Shown: positions 43,491 through 52,277, numbered from the stretch's first letter. The stretch is 64,000 nucleotides of DNA from Poindextera sp963706385 (GCA_963706385.1 OY970153.1:1364001-1428000), one strand, 5' to 3'. The notes: generated from the sequence alone by a model not told the origin. Numbers and translations: made by a program.

Positions 43491-43760
43491 CGATTGTAAA
43501 TGAGAGCGAGGTCCGGAAGTCAACGCCTAAACCGTACGATTGTCCGGTATTTCGACGGGACGTCGCGCGGTGCCGAACCTTAGCCAAAGCGCGCGGAACT
43601 CGATCCGTCGAATGGCCAAGTTACGGGCGGATCATCCGGTTTGTATGGTTGACTGTGGCGACGCCGCGTTGTCAAAATCGCCGACACCCAACATCAGGGG
43701 TCTTGCACGATGACGGTCGCCGGCGTGAACCTCAACGGAGGGCTGAAGGGCCGCGTCGCC
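43491..43760. repeat. Direct repeat, copy B (divergent promoter plus SDR start)
   Basis: Counterpart of 36264-36534. Here the coding part is the functional start of the SDR gene, so this is the likely parental copy. Contains ACCGTACGATTGTCCGGT (43531-43548), an imperfect palindrome that is less perfect in copy A, and a leftward TTGACT/TACAAT pair for the CoA ligase. Confidence 0.85.
43621..43649 (+). promoter_or_regulatory. Sigma-70-like promoter with an internal palindrome (P2)
   Basis: TTACGG, 17-bp spacer, TATGGT, 60 bp before the SDR start. The spacer carries CGGAT-c-ATCCG (43628-43638), matching the operator core in P1 and P3. Confidence 0.55.
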
Positions 43761-44528
43761 CTGGTCACTGGCGCCAGCCGTGGCATTGGCGCCGCGATCG
43801 CCACTCGGCTAGCTATGGAGGGCGCGCAAGTCGCCGTCAGCGCCCGCACCGCCGAGGAGGGGGAAAGCCGCCTGCCCGGCACGCTCGGCGAAACCGTCCG
43901 CCACATCCGCCAGGCTGGCGGCGAGGCCATTGCGCTGAAGGCGGACCTGGCCCAGGCGGCGGAACGCGAGCGGCTGGTGGCGGCGACGGTCGAGGCCCTG
44001 GGCCCGATCGACATCCTCGTGAACAACGCCGCCATCACCTACTTCATCCCAGTGGCGGACTTTCCCGCCAAGCGGCTCCAGCTGATGATGGAGGTCCAGG
44101 TCTACGCCCCCTTTCACCTGTGCCAGCTCGTGCTGCCCGCCATGCGCGCACGCCGGCAGGGCTGGATCGTCAACATCTCCTCCGGCGCCGCCATTCATCC
44201 GCGGCCGCCGTTTGGCGGAGCTCGCGGCGGCACGGTTTACGGCATGTGCAAGGCCGCCCTGGAGCGGTTCACCACGGGCTTGGCCTCGGAGGTCTACGAC
44301 GACGGGATCGCGGTGAACGTGGTCTCGCCCGGCCTTGTGGATACGCCCGGCGTGGCGGTCCATGGCCTGATCAACGATTCGACGCGCGATCGCGTGCAAC
44401 CGATCAAATACATCGCCGAGGCCGTCTATCAGCTCGCCATCGCCGACCCCAGGACAATGACGGGCCGGATCGAGCACGCCGCGCCGTTCCTGAAGGAACT
44501 GGGCCGCGAGCCGCTCGAGCTGGTCTGA
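43710..44528 (+). CDS. SDR-family oxidoreductase
   Basis: 272 residues, ATG 43710. NAD(P) motif VALVTGASRGIGAAIATRLA, NNAAITY, catalytic Ser in VNISSGAAIHP and YxxxK in TVYGMCKAALERF. Proline-rich PRPPFGG insertion before the Tyr. Probably oxidises a 3-hydroxyacyl-CoA or a cyclic alcohol, given the acyl-CoA enzymes around it. Its first 17 codons and promoter are duplicated at 36264-36534. 90 bp upstream of the MFS carrier gene. Confidence 0.9.
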   Translation: MTVAGVNLNGGLKGRVALVTGASRGIGAAIATRLAMEGAQVAVSARTAEEGESRLPGTLGETVRHIRQAGGEAIALKADLAQAAERERLVAATVEALGPIDILVNNAAITYFIPVADFPAKRLQLMMEVQVYAPFHLCQLVLPAMRARRQGWIVNISSGAAIHPRPPFGGARGGTVYGMCKAALERFTTGLASEVYDDGIAVNVVSPGLVDTPGVAVHGLINDSTRDRVQPIKYIAEAVYQLAIADPRTMTGRIEHAAPFLKELGREPLELV

Positions 44529-44618
44529 AAGGCGCCAGCCTATCCGTCCGCGGCGCGGGCGGCCCGGCAAGACGGATCGCGTCCGGCAGAGGCGCGGCAT
44601 AGGAGTTGGAGACGCCGA

Positions 44619-46052
44619 GTGAGCACGACCCCCGAGGCTGCGCCTGGCACGCCGCTGCCGCTACGTACGATCCTGGCCTTTGCATGCCTGAGCCTCCCCA
44701 TGACGCCGCTGGTTCTGATCATGGGGGTGTACATGCCGAGGTTCTACGCCGGGCATCTGGGTGTGAGCCTCGGGGCGATCGGGGCGGCGTTCGCCCTGGT
44801 GCGTCTGATCGACATCTGTTTCGACCCGCTGGTGGGCGTGGCGATGGACCGGACGAAGACGCCGCTGGGCCGCTACCGGCCGTGGGTCATCGGCGGCGTG
44901 CCGATCCTGATGTTCGCGATCTACAAGCTGTTCGCCCCGACGGCGGGGGTGGGCATGGGCTACATGGTGCTGTGGCTGGTGGTGCTCTACGGCGGGGCCT
45001 CGATGTTCACCCTGGGTCAGACAGCCTGGGGCTCGGTGCTGGCGTTGGACTATCACCAGCGCTCGCGCACCTACGGCTGGATGCAGGCGGTGGGTGTGGC
45101 GGCGGCGGTGGGCTTTCTGCTGTTGCCGTTGCTGACCGGCGGGCGGGTGCAGCCGGGCCGGCACGAGAGCATGGCCCAGATCGGCTGGCTGCTGATTATC
45201 ATCCTGCCGCTGGCCCTGGCGATCACCCTGTTGTTCACGCCGGAGAAGATCGCGCCCCAGCAGCCTGGGCGGCGCGGCTTTGCGCTGGGGGACTATCTCA
45301 GCGCCATCGCGCGGCCGGAGATGCGCCGGCTGGTGCTGGCGGACTTGGCGCTGACCCTGGGGCCGGGCACCACCGGGCCGATCTTCCTGTTCTTCTTCCA
45401 CGACGCCAAGGGCTTCAGCATCGCGGCTGCGGGCACGCTGTTGGTTTTCTACATCGGCGCGGGCCTGGTGGGCTCGCCGTTCTGGGCCATGGTGGCGGGG
45501 CGGCTGGGTAAGCACCGCACGGCGCAGCTGGCCTGCGTCTGCTACGCCGTCTCCCAGACCACGCTGATGGCCCTGCCCAAGGCGACCTATCTGCCGACGG
45601 CGGTAGGCATGTTCGCGGTCGGCTTCTGCGCCAGCGCCTTCGTGCCGATGATCCGCGCGATGGTCGCGGACGTGGCGGATATGATCCGGCTGGAGACGTC
45701 GAAGGACCTGACCAGCGTGCTCTACGCCATGGTCACCACCACCTTCAAAGTCGGCACCGCCCTGTCGATCGGGATCATTTTCCCGATTCTGGGCCTTGTC
45801 GGATACGACGCGCGCGACGGAGCCCACAACACCGCCCACGCCATCCGGGGGCTGGAGATGTGCTACCTGTTCGCGCCGATCGCTTTCGTGGTGATCGGCG
45901 GGTCGATGTTCTTCGGCTACCGGCTGGACGCCAAACGCCACGCCGTGGTGCGCTCGGCCCTGGAGGAACGCGAAGCGATGATCGACGAGGCCGCCGGCCT
46001 CGAAACCCTCACCGGTCCGATGCCCGACCCGGCCCTGCCCGGCGCCTCGTAG
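44619..46052 (+). CDS. MFS/GPH-type sugar-cation symporter-like carrier
   Basis: 477 residues from GTG 44619 behind AGGAGTTGGAG. About twelve hydrophobic helices; the loop DICFDPLVGVAMDRTKTPLG followed by RYRPWVIGGVP is the signature of the GPH (melibiose-type) family. Members in catabolic clusters carry many non-sugar substrates. Encoded between the SDR and the acyl-CoA dehydrogenase pair, so likely the inner-membrane importer that pairs with the TonB receptor at 36638. Confidence 0.88.
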   Translation: MSTTPEAAPGTPLPLRTILAFACLSLPMTPLVLIMGVYMPRFYAGHLGVSLGAIGAAFALVRLIDICFDPLVGVAMDRTKTPLGRYRPWVIGGVPILMFAIYKLFAPTAGVGMGYMVLWLVVLYGGASMFTLGQTAWGSVLALDYHQRSRTYGWMQAVGVAAAVGFLLLPLLTGGRVQPGRHESMAQIGWLLIIILPLALAITLLFTPEKIAPQQPGRRGFALGDYLSAIARPEMRRLVLADLALTLGPGTTGPIFLFFFHDAKGFSIAAAGTLLVFYIGAGLVGSPFWAMVAGRLGKHRTAQLACVCYAVSQTTLMALPKATYLPTAVGMFAVGFCASAFVPMIRAMVADVADMIRLETSKDLTSVLYAMVTTTFKVGTALSIGIIFPILGLVGYDARDGAHNTAHAIRGLEMCYLFAPIAFVVIGGSMFFGYRLDAKRHAVVRSALEEREAMIDEAAGLETLTGPMPDPALPGAS

Positions 46053-46106
46053 GTTCCGGGCGCCCGGTCCCCCTTCGGTAGCGGCCACGGGGCCGTGGTC
46101 AATGCC

Positions 46107-46136
46107 TTTACATACCGGATATCCGGTTCTTATAAT
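46107..46136 (+). promoter_or_regulatory. Sigma-70-like promoter with a perfect 14-bp palindrome (P3)
   Basis: TTTACA, 18-bp spacer, TATAAT, 120 bp upstream of the first acyl-CoA dehydrogenase. The spacer holds ACCGGATATCCGGT (46114-46127), a perfect palindrome and the best version of the operator shared with P1 and P2; a repressor there would block polymerase. Confidence 0.65.
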
Positions 46137-46256
46137 TGATTTGTCCAAGGTGGCTATCAACGCCTGTCACGAGCGAGCAAGGCGAGCCTGGGCCTGCCCG
46201 AGACCACCGCATCCGCATGATCTTCAAACCGAGCTATTTCATAGGGAGACTGGTTC

Positions 46257-47480
46257 ATGGCTGATTTCGGCGGCGATCTCGACGCCTTCCGCGCCGAGGC
46301 GCGGGGCTGGCTGGAGGCCAATTTCCCGCCGTCCCTGAAGGGCCGCGGGGCGATGATGTACCAGGAGGGCGGCCCGTCCCAGGACGCGGATTTCAAACTC
46401 TGGGTCCGCGGGATGGGCGAAAAGGGTTGGGGAACCCCGACCTGGCCCAAGGCCTGTGGCGGGGGCGGCCTGTCCGCCGCCGAGGCGCGGGTGCTGCAGC
46501 AGGAGATGGCGCACATCGGCGCTTGGAGCCCGATCGGCGGCATGGGCGTGATGATGTTCGGCCCGACCTTGCTGGAATACGGCACGGAGGCGCAGAAGCA
46601 GCGCCACATCCCGCCGATTGTCCGCGCCGAGTTGCGCTGGTGCCAGGGTTTTTCCGAACCGGGCGCGGGCTCGGACCTGGCCTCGCTGCAAACCCGCTGC
46701 GAGGACAAGGGCGATCATTATCTGATCAACGGCCAGAAGATCTGGACCTCCGGCGCCCAGTACGCCGACTGGTGTTTCTGCCTGGTGCGGACCGACACCA
46801 CGAAAAAGCATGAGGGCATCAGCTTCATCCTGATCGACATGCGCTCGCCCGGCGTCGAGGTGCGCCCGATCCGGCTGATCAGCGGCAATTCACCGTTCTG
46901 CGAAACCTTCTTCACCGACGTGAAGGTCCCCAAGGACAATCTGGTCGGCCCGCTGAACGGCGGCTGGACCATCGCCAAGCGCCTGTTGCAGCATGAGCGG
47001 AGCGGCCTGGCCGGCGGGGGCGGGAGCGGATCGCGCGGCCTGTTCGGAGCCTCGCCCAGCGAGCTGGCTAGGACCTACGTCGGCCTCGACGAGACGGGCC
47101 GCATCGCCGACCTGGAGCTTCGCGCCCGGATCGCCGCCCACGACATCGATGCTCGGGCCTTCGCCCTGACGGCGACGCGTTCGATGGCGGAATCGCGGTC
47201 GAACCAGGGGCCCAGCGCGGCCACCTCGATCATGAAGAACGCCGGCTCGGCCATCGGCCAGCAACGCGCGGAACTGCTCGTCGAGATTCTGGGCGCCCAG
47301 GGCCTGGGATGGGAGGGCGAGGGCTTTACGTCCGAGGAGCTGGCCGCCGTGCGCAACTGGCTCGGCGGCAAGGCCACCACCATCTACGGCGGCTCCTTCG
47401 AGATCCAGAACAACATCATCTCCAAGCGGATCCTCGGCCTGCCCGATCCGCTCGGCGCCGCATCGCACGAGAGGACCTGA
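46257..47480 (+). CDS. Acyl-CoA dehydrogenase, subunit A of an adjacent pair
   Basis: 407 residues from ATG 46257 (RBS TAGGGAGACTGG). FAD/substrate motifs: WCQGFSEPGAGSDLASL, KIWTSGAQYADWCFCLVRTD, and the C-terminal IYGGSFEIQNNIISKRILGL, the usual GTSEIQ nucleotide-binding loop. Followed 4 bp later by a second, shorter acyl-CoA dehydrogenase. Such neighbouring pairs in steroid and hopanoid catabolism form alpha2beta2 heterotetramers for bulky acyl-CoAs; the same is likely here. Confidence 0.9.
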   Translation: MADFGGDLDAFRAEARGWLEANFPPSLKGRGAMMYQEGGPSQDADFKLWVRGMGEKGWGTPTWPKACGGGGLSAAEARVLQQEMAHIGAWSPIGGMGVMMFGPTLLEYGTEAQKQRHIPPIVRAELRWCQGFSEPGAGSDLASLQTRCEDKGDHYLINGQKIWTSGAQYADWCFCLVRTDTTKKHEGISFILIDMRSPGVEVRPIRLISGNSPFCETFFTDVKVPKDNLVGPLNGGWTIAKRLLQHERSGLAGGGGSGSRGLFGASPSELARTYVGLDETGRIADLELRARIAAHDIDARAFALTATRSMAESRSNQGPSAATSIMKNAGSAIGQQRAELLVEILGAQGLGWEGEGFTSEELAAVRNWLGGKATTIYGGSFEIQNNIISKRILGLPDPLGAASHERT

Positions 47481-47484
47481 ATTC

Positions 47485-48621
47485 ATGGCCGTTCTGACCG
47501 AAGAACAAAGCATGCTGCGCGACGCCGCGCGCACCTGGACCCAGGACAAGTCGCCGGTTTCGGCGTTCCGCAAGCTGCGCGACTCCGCCTCGACGACCGG
47601 CTACGACCCTGCGGCCTTCGCCGAGATGGCGGAGATGGGCTGGACCGGAGTGATCATCCCCGAAGCCTACGGCGGCTCGGATTTCGGCTATCTCGGCCTG
47701 GGATTGATTTTGGAGGAGACCGGCCGCACGCTCACCGCCTCGCCGCTGCTCTCCTCCGCGCTCGCGGCGGCCAGCGCCATCGTGCTGGGCGGGAGCGAGG
47801 CCCAGAAGCAGGCCTTCCTGCCCAAGATCGCCTCGGGCGAGCTGGTGGCCACCCTGGCCGTCGATGAGGGCGCCCACCACGCCCCGGCCAAGGTCGCGCT
47901 GGCCGCGACCCGGTCCGGCGCCGGTTACAGTCTGACGGGCGGCAAGACCTTTGTGCTCGAGGGCGGCGCGGCCGGGCTGTTCGTGGTCTCGGCCCGCACC
48001 TCGGGCAAACCGGGCGAAACCGACGGGATCACCCTGTTCCTGGTCCCCGGCGACGCCAAGGGCCTGACCCGCAAGGCTCTTAAGCTGGCCGACTCGCGCG
48101 GCGCCGCCAACCTCACCTTCGAGGCCGTCGAGGTCGGCGCCGACGCGGTGCTCGGTGAGGTCGGCCAGGGCTGGCCGCTCTTGGAAAAAACCCTCGACCG
48201 GGCCCGCGCGGGTCTGGCGGCCGAAATGCTCGGCTCCGCGGTCCAGGCGTTCGAGACCACCCTCGACTACCTCAAGGTCCGCGTGCAGTTCGGCCAGGTG
48301 ATCGGCACCTTCCAGGCCCTGCAGCACCGGGCGGCCAAGATGTTCACCGATCTCGAGCTGGCCCGCTCCTGCGTCGAGGCGGCCCTCACCGCGATCGACA
48401 ACGACGCGCCGGACACCGCAGAGCTTGTCTCCCTGGCCAAGGCCAAGATGGGCGATGTGCTGCACCTGGTTTCCAACGAAATGGTGCAGATGCACGGCGG
48501 CATCGGCATGACCGACGCCCACGACGCCGGCCTCTACCTCAAGCGCGCCCGCGCCGTCGAGGCCACCTACGGCGGCCAGTCCTACCACCGCGACCGTTAT
48601 GCCCGGCTGAACGGATATTAG
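47485..48621 (+). CDS. Acyl-CoA dehydrogenase, subunit B of an adjacent pair
   Basis: 378 residues from ATG 47485. N-terminal helical domain (AVLTEEQSMLRDAARTW), beta-domain with weakened substrate/FAD motif (LVATLAVDEGAHHAPAKVAL instead of the QVLTEPGAGSD-type block), and C-terminal MVQMHGGIGMTDAHDAGLYL, lacking the GTSEIQ loop. Complementary motif loss between A and B is what is seen in heteromeric acyl-CoA dehydrogenases. Its stop codon directly touches the left end of the intact IS at 48622. Confidence 0.9.
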   Translation: MAVLTEEQSMLRDAARTWTQDKSPVSAFRKLRDSASTTGYDPAAFAEMAEMGWTGVIIPEAYGGSDFGYLGLGLILEETGRTLTASPLLSSALAAASAIVLGGSEAQKQAFLPKIASGELVATLAVDEGAHHAPAKVALAATRSGAGYSLTGGKTFVLEGGAAGLFVVSARTSGKPGETDGITLFLVPGDAKGLTRKALKLADSRGAANLTFEAVEVGADAVLGEVGQGWPLLEKTLDRARAGLAAEMLGSAVQAFETTLDYLKVRVQFGQVIGTFQALQHRAAKMFTDLELARSCVEAALTAIDNDAPDTAELVSLAKAKMGDVLHLVSNEMVQMHGGIGMTDAHDAGLYLKRARAVEATYGGQSYHRDRYARLNGY

Positions 48622-49449
48622 GGTGCTGTCAGTCCAACGGCAACTCGTCTCCGGGCAGACGCAATGAGCCCAAACCCGACCGGCGTTTAGGCCAAGACTG
48701 ACTGCCAGGCAGCCAGCGCGGCCGCCCGTCTCTCCCTATAGATTTTGCGGCTGACGAGGTGACGCTCCTGCGAAAAGTGGTTGTGGACGGATGCGTGGAC
48801 CGAGCTGAATTTCTGCAGGGTCTTCATTCGGCGGAAGCGGGCCATCGCCCGTTCCCGCCTTCGAAATGGTAGGTGACTGTTCTCAGCGCGGTTGTTCAAC
48901 CACCTCGCCGTCTCCTGGCGTTCGGCGGCGCCGATCTCCTTCAGCGCCGCGCCGTAGGAGCGCAGGCCGTCGGTGACGATGGCCTTAGGCCGACCGTGGC
49001 GCTTCATGGCTTTCTTGATGAATTTCAACGCCGCGGCCTTGTCCCTCGCCTTGGTGACAAAGGATTCCAAGACCTCACCCTCGTGGTCAACGGCACGCCA
49101 GAGGTAGCGCATCTCGCCGTTGATTTTGACGTAGACTTCGTCGAGGCGCCACCGCCAGTGGGTGAAACGGCACATGTGCTGGACCCGTTTCCTGCGGATC
49201 TCGCCGGCGAACATCGGACCAAATCGGTTCCACCACAGCCGCACTGTCTCGTGGCAGATATCGATCCCGCGCTCGAACAGCAGATCCTCGATGTTCCGGA
49301 GTGACAGCGGGTACCGGACGTACATCATGACGACCAGCCCGATCACCTCCGGCGAACTATCAAACCAGCGCAACGGGTTGGGCGCCTTGGTCATCCGACC
49401 GCCCTACCCGGCCCCGATTACCGCCCCATGAATTTGGTTTGACACGACC
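48622..49449 (-). mobile_element. IS6-family insertion sequence, intact 828-bp copy (copy g)
   Basis: Left repeat GGTGCTGTCAGTCCAACG; right repeat as complement GGTCGTGTCAAACCAAATT. Exactly 828 bp, as copy b. It fits between the stop codon of the acyl-CoA dehydrogenase (ends 48621) and that of the convergent LysR gene (49451). Flanking 8-mers do not match, so no target duplication is seen. Its right repeat equals the terminal repeat of the 142-bp miniature elements. Confidence 0.88.
48687..49394 (-). CDS. IS6-family transposase
   Basis: 235 residues, minus strand. Candidate DDE triad at Asp85 (WRLDEVYVKI), Asp142 (IVTDGLRSYG) and Glu171 (NNRAENSHLPF); basic C-terminus ending RRAAALAAWQSVLA. 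Closely related to, but not identical with, the transposase at 12546. Complete and therefore a likely source of activity for the deleted copies and miniature elements in the window. Confidence 0.92.
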   Translation of the reverse strand: MTKAPNPLRWFDSSPEVIGLVVMMYVRYPLSLRNIEDLLFERGIDICHETVRLWWNRFGPMFAGEIRRKRVQHMCRFTHWRWRLDEVYVKINGEMRYLWRAVDHEGEVLESFVTKARDKAAALKFIKKAMKRHGRPKAIVTDGLRSYGAALKEIGAAERQETARWLNNRAENSHLPFRRRERAMARFRRMKTLQKFSSVHASVHNHFSQERHLVSRKIYRERRAAALAAWQSVLA

Positions 49450-49450
49450 C

Positions 49451-50407
49451 TCAGGCCCCCAGCGAGGCCGCGACGCAGCGTCGGAGCAGCTGCCTAAGCC
49501 AGCTCAGCTCCGGCTCACCCCCGCGCCGACTGAGGAAGATCATCACCAATTCGAGGTCCGGAACGGGCAATGGCGAAGCACCGATCCGCAGCGGCAGGCC
49601 ACGGACGGCGAGACGGGCGAGACTGCGGGGCGCAAGGACGATGCAGTCCGAGCGCGCGGCGATCAGGGGCAGGACCGTGAAGTCCGAGGTGAGGATACGG
49701 TTGAACTGGGGCACGCCGTGCTCGAGCAGGTAGGCGTGTTCGAGGCTCGCGTGGGCGATGACGTCCAGGTGAAAGCTTGCATGCGGCCGGCTGAGGTACT
49801 CTTCACGAGACAGCCCCCGGGCGAAGCGTTCGTCGTCGCTTCGGGCGAGGCAGACGAAGGGCTCTCGCGCGAGCGGCTCGATCGTGAGTTCGCGCACGAG
49901 GGCCGGGGCGTCGAAGATCGCCGCCTCGAGGATTTGCCGGGGCGAGATCACCATGTCGATGTCGCCCGACCGGATCTCGCCGATCGAGCGCCCGCGAGCG
50001 GTAAGCATCTGGACCGTGATGCGAGGGGCCTCCTCGCCCATGATGGCGGCCATCTCGGGCGCCGTGATGGCGGTGACGTAGTCCGCCGTCGCGACCCGGA
50101 ATTGGTATGTGGAGACACCTGGATCGAACCGCGGGTTGGCCAGCACCTGGGCCACTGAGGCCAGCGCATGTTCCAATGGCTCCACCAACTGCTTGGCCTT
50201 CTCCGTCAGCCGGAGGCTGCGACCGTCCCGCACCAGAAGCTCGTCGCCGAAGTGCGCCCGCAACTGCCGGAGGCTGTTGCTGACCGCCGACTGGGTGATG
50301 TTCAGCTCCTCAGCCGCCCGCGTCAGGTTCCGGTGCTTCAGCACGGCGCGAAGAATGGGCAGCAGGTTGAGGTTCGTCGCCCGCAGCCGTCGCTCGAGGT
50401 CATCCAT
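49451..50407 (-). CDS. LysR-family transcriptional regulator
   Basis: 318 residues, ATG 50407. N-terminal winged HTH (LPILRAVLKHRNLTRAAEEL, NITQSAVSNSLRQLR) and a periplasmic-binding-protein-like effector domain (YQFRVATADYVTAITAPEMA), NodD/NahR-like in style. Divergent from the meta-cleavage operon starting at 50535, with a 25-bp inverted repeat in between. Expected to activate that operon in response to an aromatic or ring-cleavage intermediate. Confidence 0.93.
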   Translation of the reverse strand: MDDLERRLRATNLNLLPILRAVLKHRNLTRAAEELNITQSAVSNSLRQLRAHFGDELLVRDGRSLRLTEKAKQLVEPLEHALASVAQVLANPRFDPGVSTYQFRVATADYVTAITAPEMAAIMGEEAPRITVQMLTARGRSIGEIRSGDIDMVISPRQILEAAIFDAPALVRELTIEPLAREPFVCLARSDDERFARGLSREEYLSRPHASFHLDVIAHASLEHAYLLEHGVPQFNRILTSDFTVLPLIAARSDCIVLAPRSLARLAVRGLPLRIGASPLPVPDLELVMIFLSRRGGEPELSWLRQLLRRCVAASLGA

Positions 50408-50428
50408 CCCAGCGGCGCCCTCCGTTGC

Positions 50429-50453
50429 GAACCATCACCATCGATGATGGTTC
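50429..50453. promoter_or_regulatory. LysR-type operator: 9-bp perfect inverted repeat
   Basis: GAACCATCA and TGATGGTTC are separated by 7 bases (CCATCGA), 22 bp upstream of the LysR start and about 80 bp before the operon. This interrupted dyad has the size and place of a LysR recognition site; no clear -35/-10 boxes were assigned. Confidence 0.6.
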
Positions 50454-50534
50454 ATATCACAAACCAAAAGTACTGCTGACACCTTAACTTCGGTTAGTTC
50501 GCCGCAACGAGATCAATCGTTGGGAGGAACTACA

Positions 50535-51744
50535 ATGCCGGCCATCGCCGCCGTCGCCGCGCGTTCGACACCGACCGAGGCCCAGCTGCTGGAGCGTGCG
50601 CGGGCGCTGACGCCGGTGCTGCGGGAGCGGGCGCAACGCACCGAAGAGCGCCGCGCGCTTCTGCCCGAGACGCTTCAGGACTTCGTGGAGGCCGGGTTCT
50701 ACAGAATCCTTCAGCCGGCGAAGTACGGCGGCTACGAAATGCCGCCCATGACCCTGTTCAAGGTGGTCATGGAGCTGGCCAAGGGATGCCCGTCGAGCGC
50801 CTGGTGCCTGTGCCTGATCACCGTCCACAACTGGGAGGTCGCGCTCCTGGACCCCCAGATGGCCGACGACCTTTGGGGACGAGATTCCGAACTCGCGGGC
50901 GTCGTCGTCCTACGCCCCCTTCGGCAAGGTCACGCCCGTCGAGGGCGGCTATCGGCTCAGCGGCCGCTGGTCGTGGTCAAGCGGGTCCGACCACTGCTCG
51001 TGGGTCATTCTCGGCGGGATCGTTCCCCGGCCCGAAGGCGTCGCCGGGCCTCCCGATATTCGCGCCTTCCTGGTCCCGCGCCTGGACTACGAAGTGGCGG
51101 ACGTCTGGCACGTCCTGGGCCTGAAGGGGACCGGCAGCAACGACATCATCGTCGAGGACGCCTTCGTGCCGGAACATCGGACGCACCAGTTTGGCCATTC
51201 CTTCATGATGGCCGATCCGGGGCGCGCCACGTTCACCTCGCGGAACTACAAGTACCCGTTCGGGGTGATCTTCGCCTACAGCCTCTCGATCGTGACCATC
51301 GGCATGGCGGACGGCGCGCTGGAAGCCTTCCGCGAGGACATGAAGGTGCGCCTGGGCGCCTATGACGGCGCCAAGGCGATCGAGGACCCCTTCGTGCGGC
51401 ATCGGCTGGCGGAAGCCGAGGCGATGATCCGGGGGCTGCACGCCCGGCTGGAGGCCAATTTCGCCGAGATGGATGCGCTGATCGACGACGGCGTGGAGTT
51501 CTCCCTCGACCTGCGGGTCAGGAACAAGTGGGACGCGCAGTGGATCGCCGAGGAGGCGATGAAGGCGGTCGAGCTGCTGTTCAAAGCCAGCGGCGCGCGC
51601 GGGCTGAAGCTGGACAACCCCATGCAACGGTACTTCCGCGACGTGCACGCCGCGTCCAATCACGCGTTCCTCAACGCCGACAAGGGCTCGCTGAACGCGG
51701 GGCTGGTGCTGCTCGGCGGCATGACCGCCGACTTCACGCTCTGA
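50535..51744 (+). pseudogene. Flavin-dependent monooxygenase, HsaA/acyl-CoA-dehydrogenase-like, one-base frameshift
   Basis: ATG 50535 follows TGGGAGGAAC. The first frame gives the acyl-CoA-dehydrogenase-like N-terminus (RILQPAKYGGYEMPPMTLFK, CPSSAWCLCLITVHNWE), then loses homology near 50897. The remainder continues one frame on: SSSYAPFGKVTPVEGGYRLS, GRWSWSSGSDHCSWVILGG, GLKGTGSNDIIVEDAFVPEH to the stop at 51744. Removing one G from GGG at 50897-50899 gives a continuous protein of 402 residues, normal for group D monooxygenases such as HsaA (3-HSA hydroxylase). Next gene encodes its flavin reductase. Inactivating mutation or sequence error. Confidence 0.85.
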
Positions 51745-51761
51745 CGGCGGCCGCGGTCAAC

Positions 51762-52277
51762 ATGAGCCTCGACGTGGTCGATCTTCCCGACAGCTTCCGC
51801 TCCGCCATGCGTGGGCTCGCCTCCACCGTATGCGTGGTGACGGCGCAGGGCCGCGACGGGCCGCGGGGCATGACCGCCACCGCCGTGATGTCGCTCTCGC
51901 TGGAGCCCCCGACCATCGCCGTGGCGATCAACCGGAAGGCCAGCCTCCACGCCGCGCTCATCGAGGGCGCGCCTCTGTCCATCCAGCTGCTGTCGGAAGA
52001 TCAGGCGGAGCTGGCCACGGCGTTCGCCGGAGGCCTCCCGCCGGAACAGCGGTTCTCGGTCGGGGGGTGGAGCCGCGACGCCTGGGGCAGCCCCTTGCTG
52101 GAGGACGCCTCCGCCAGCCTCTCCTGCGTCGTCGACCAGCGGGTCGAAGTGGCCACCCACAGCCTGCTGGTCGCCCGCGTGCTGGGGGTGCGCGTGGCGC
52201 CCGACGCACGCCCCCTGCTCTATGCGCACGGCCAGTTCACCGGACTCGCGGGTCCGGAACGCCGCTGCGTCGCCTGA
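51762..52277 (+). CDS. Flavin reductase component (HsaB/HpaC-like)
   Basis: 171 residues from ATG 51762, 17 bp after the monooxygenase. FMN-binding split-barrel: FRSAMRGLASTVCVVTAQG, GMTATAVMSLSLEPPTIAVA, KASLHAALIEGAPLSIQLLS, and a C-terminal PLLYAHGQFTGL. Supplies reduced FMN/FAD to the two-component monooxygenase encoded just upstream, the HsaAB arrangement. Confidence 0.92.
   Translation: MSLDVVDLPDSFRSAMRGLASTVCVVTAQGRDGPRGMTATAVMSLSLEPPTIAVAINRKASLHAALIEGAPLSIQLLSEDQAELATAFAGGLPPEQRFSVGGWSRDAWGSPLLEDASASLSCVVDQRVEVATHSLLVARVLGVRVAPDARPLLYAHGQFTGLAGPERRCVA

Noticed and set aside
46082..46100. Terminator hairpin after the MFS gene (CCACGG/CCGTGG)
   Set aside because: Short stem in GC-rich DNA, no T-run, and a promoter begins only a few bases later; not distinguishable from chance.
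12482..49449. A classical composite transposon between the two intact IS copies
   Set aside because: The IS copies are directly oriented, which is allowed, but no 8-bp target duplication flanks the pair and several internal deletion copies lie between them. Serial events are more likely than one transposition.
50880..50910. Programmed ribosomal frameshifting in the HsaA-like gene
   Set aside because: No slippery heptamer or downstream pseudoknot was evident, and the family is normally encoded in one frame; a one-base indel is simpler.
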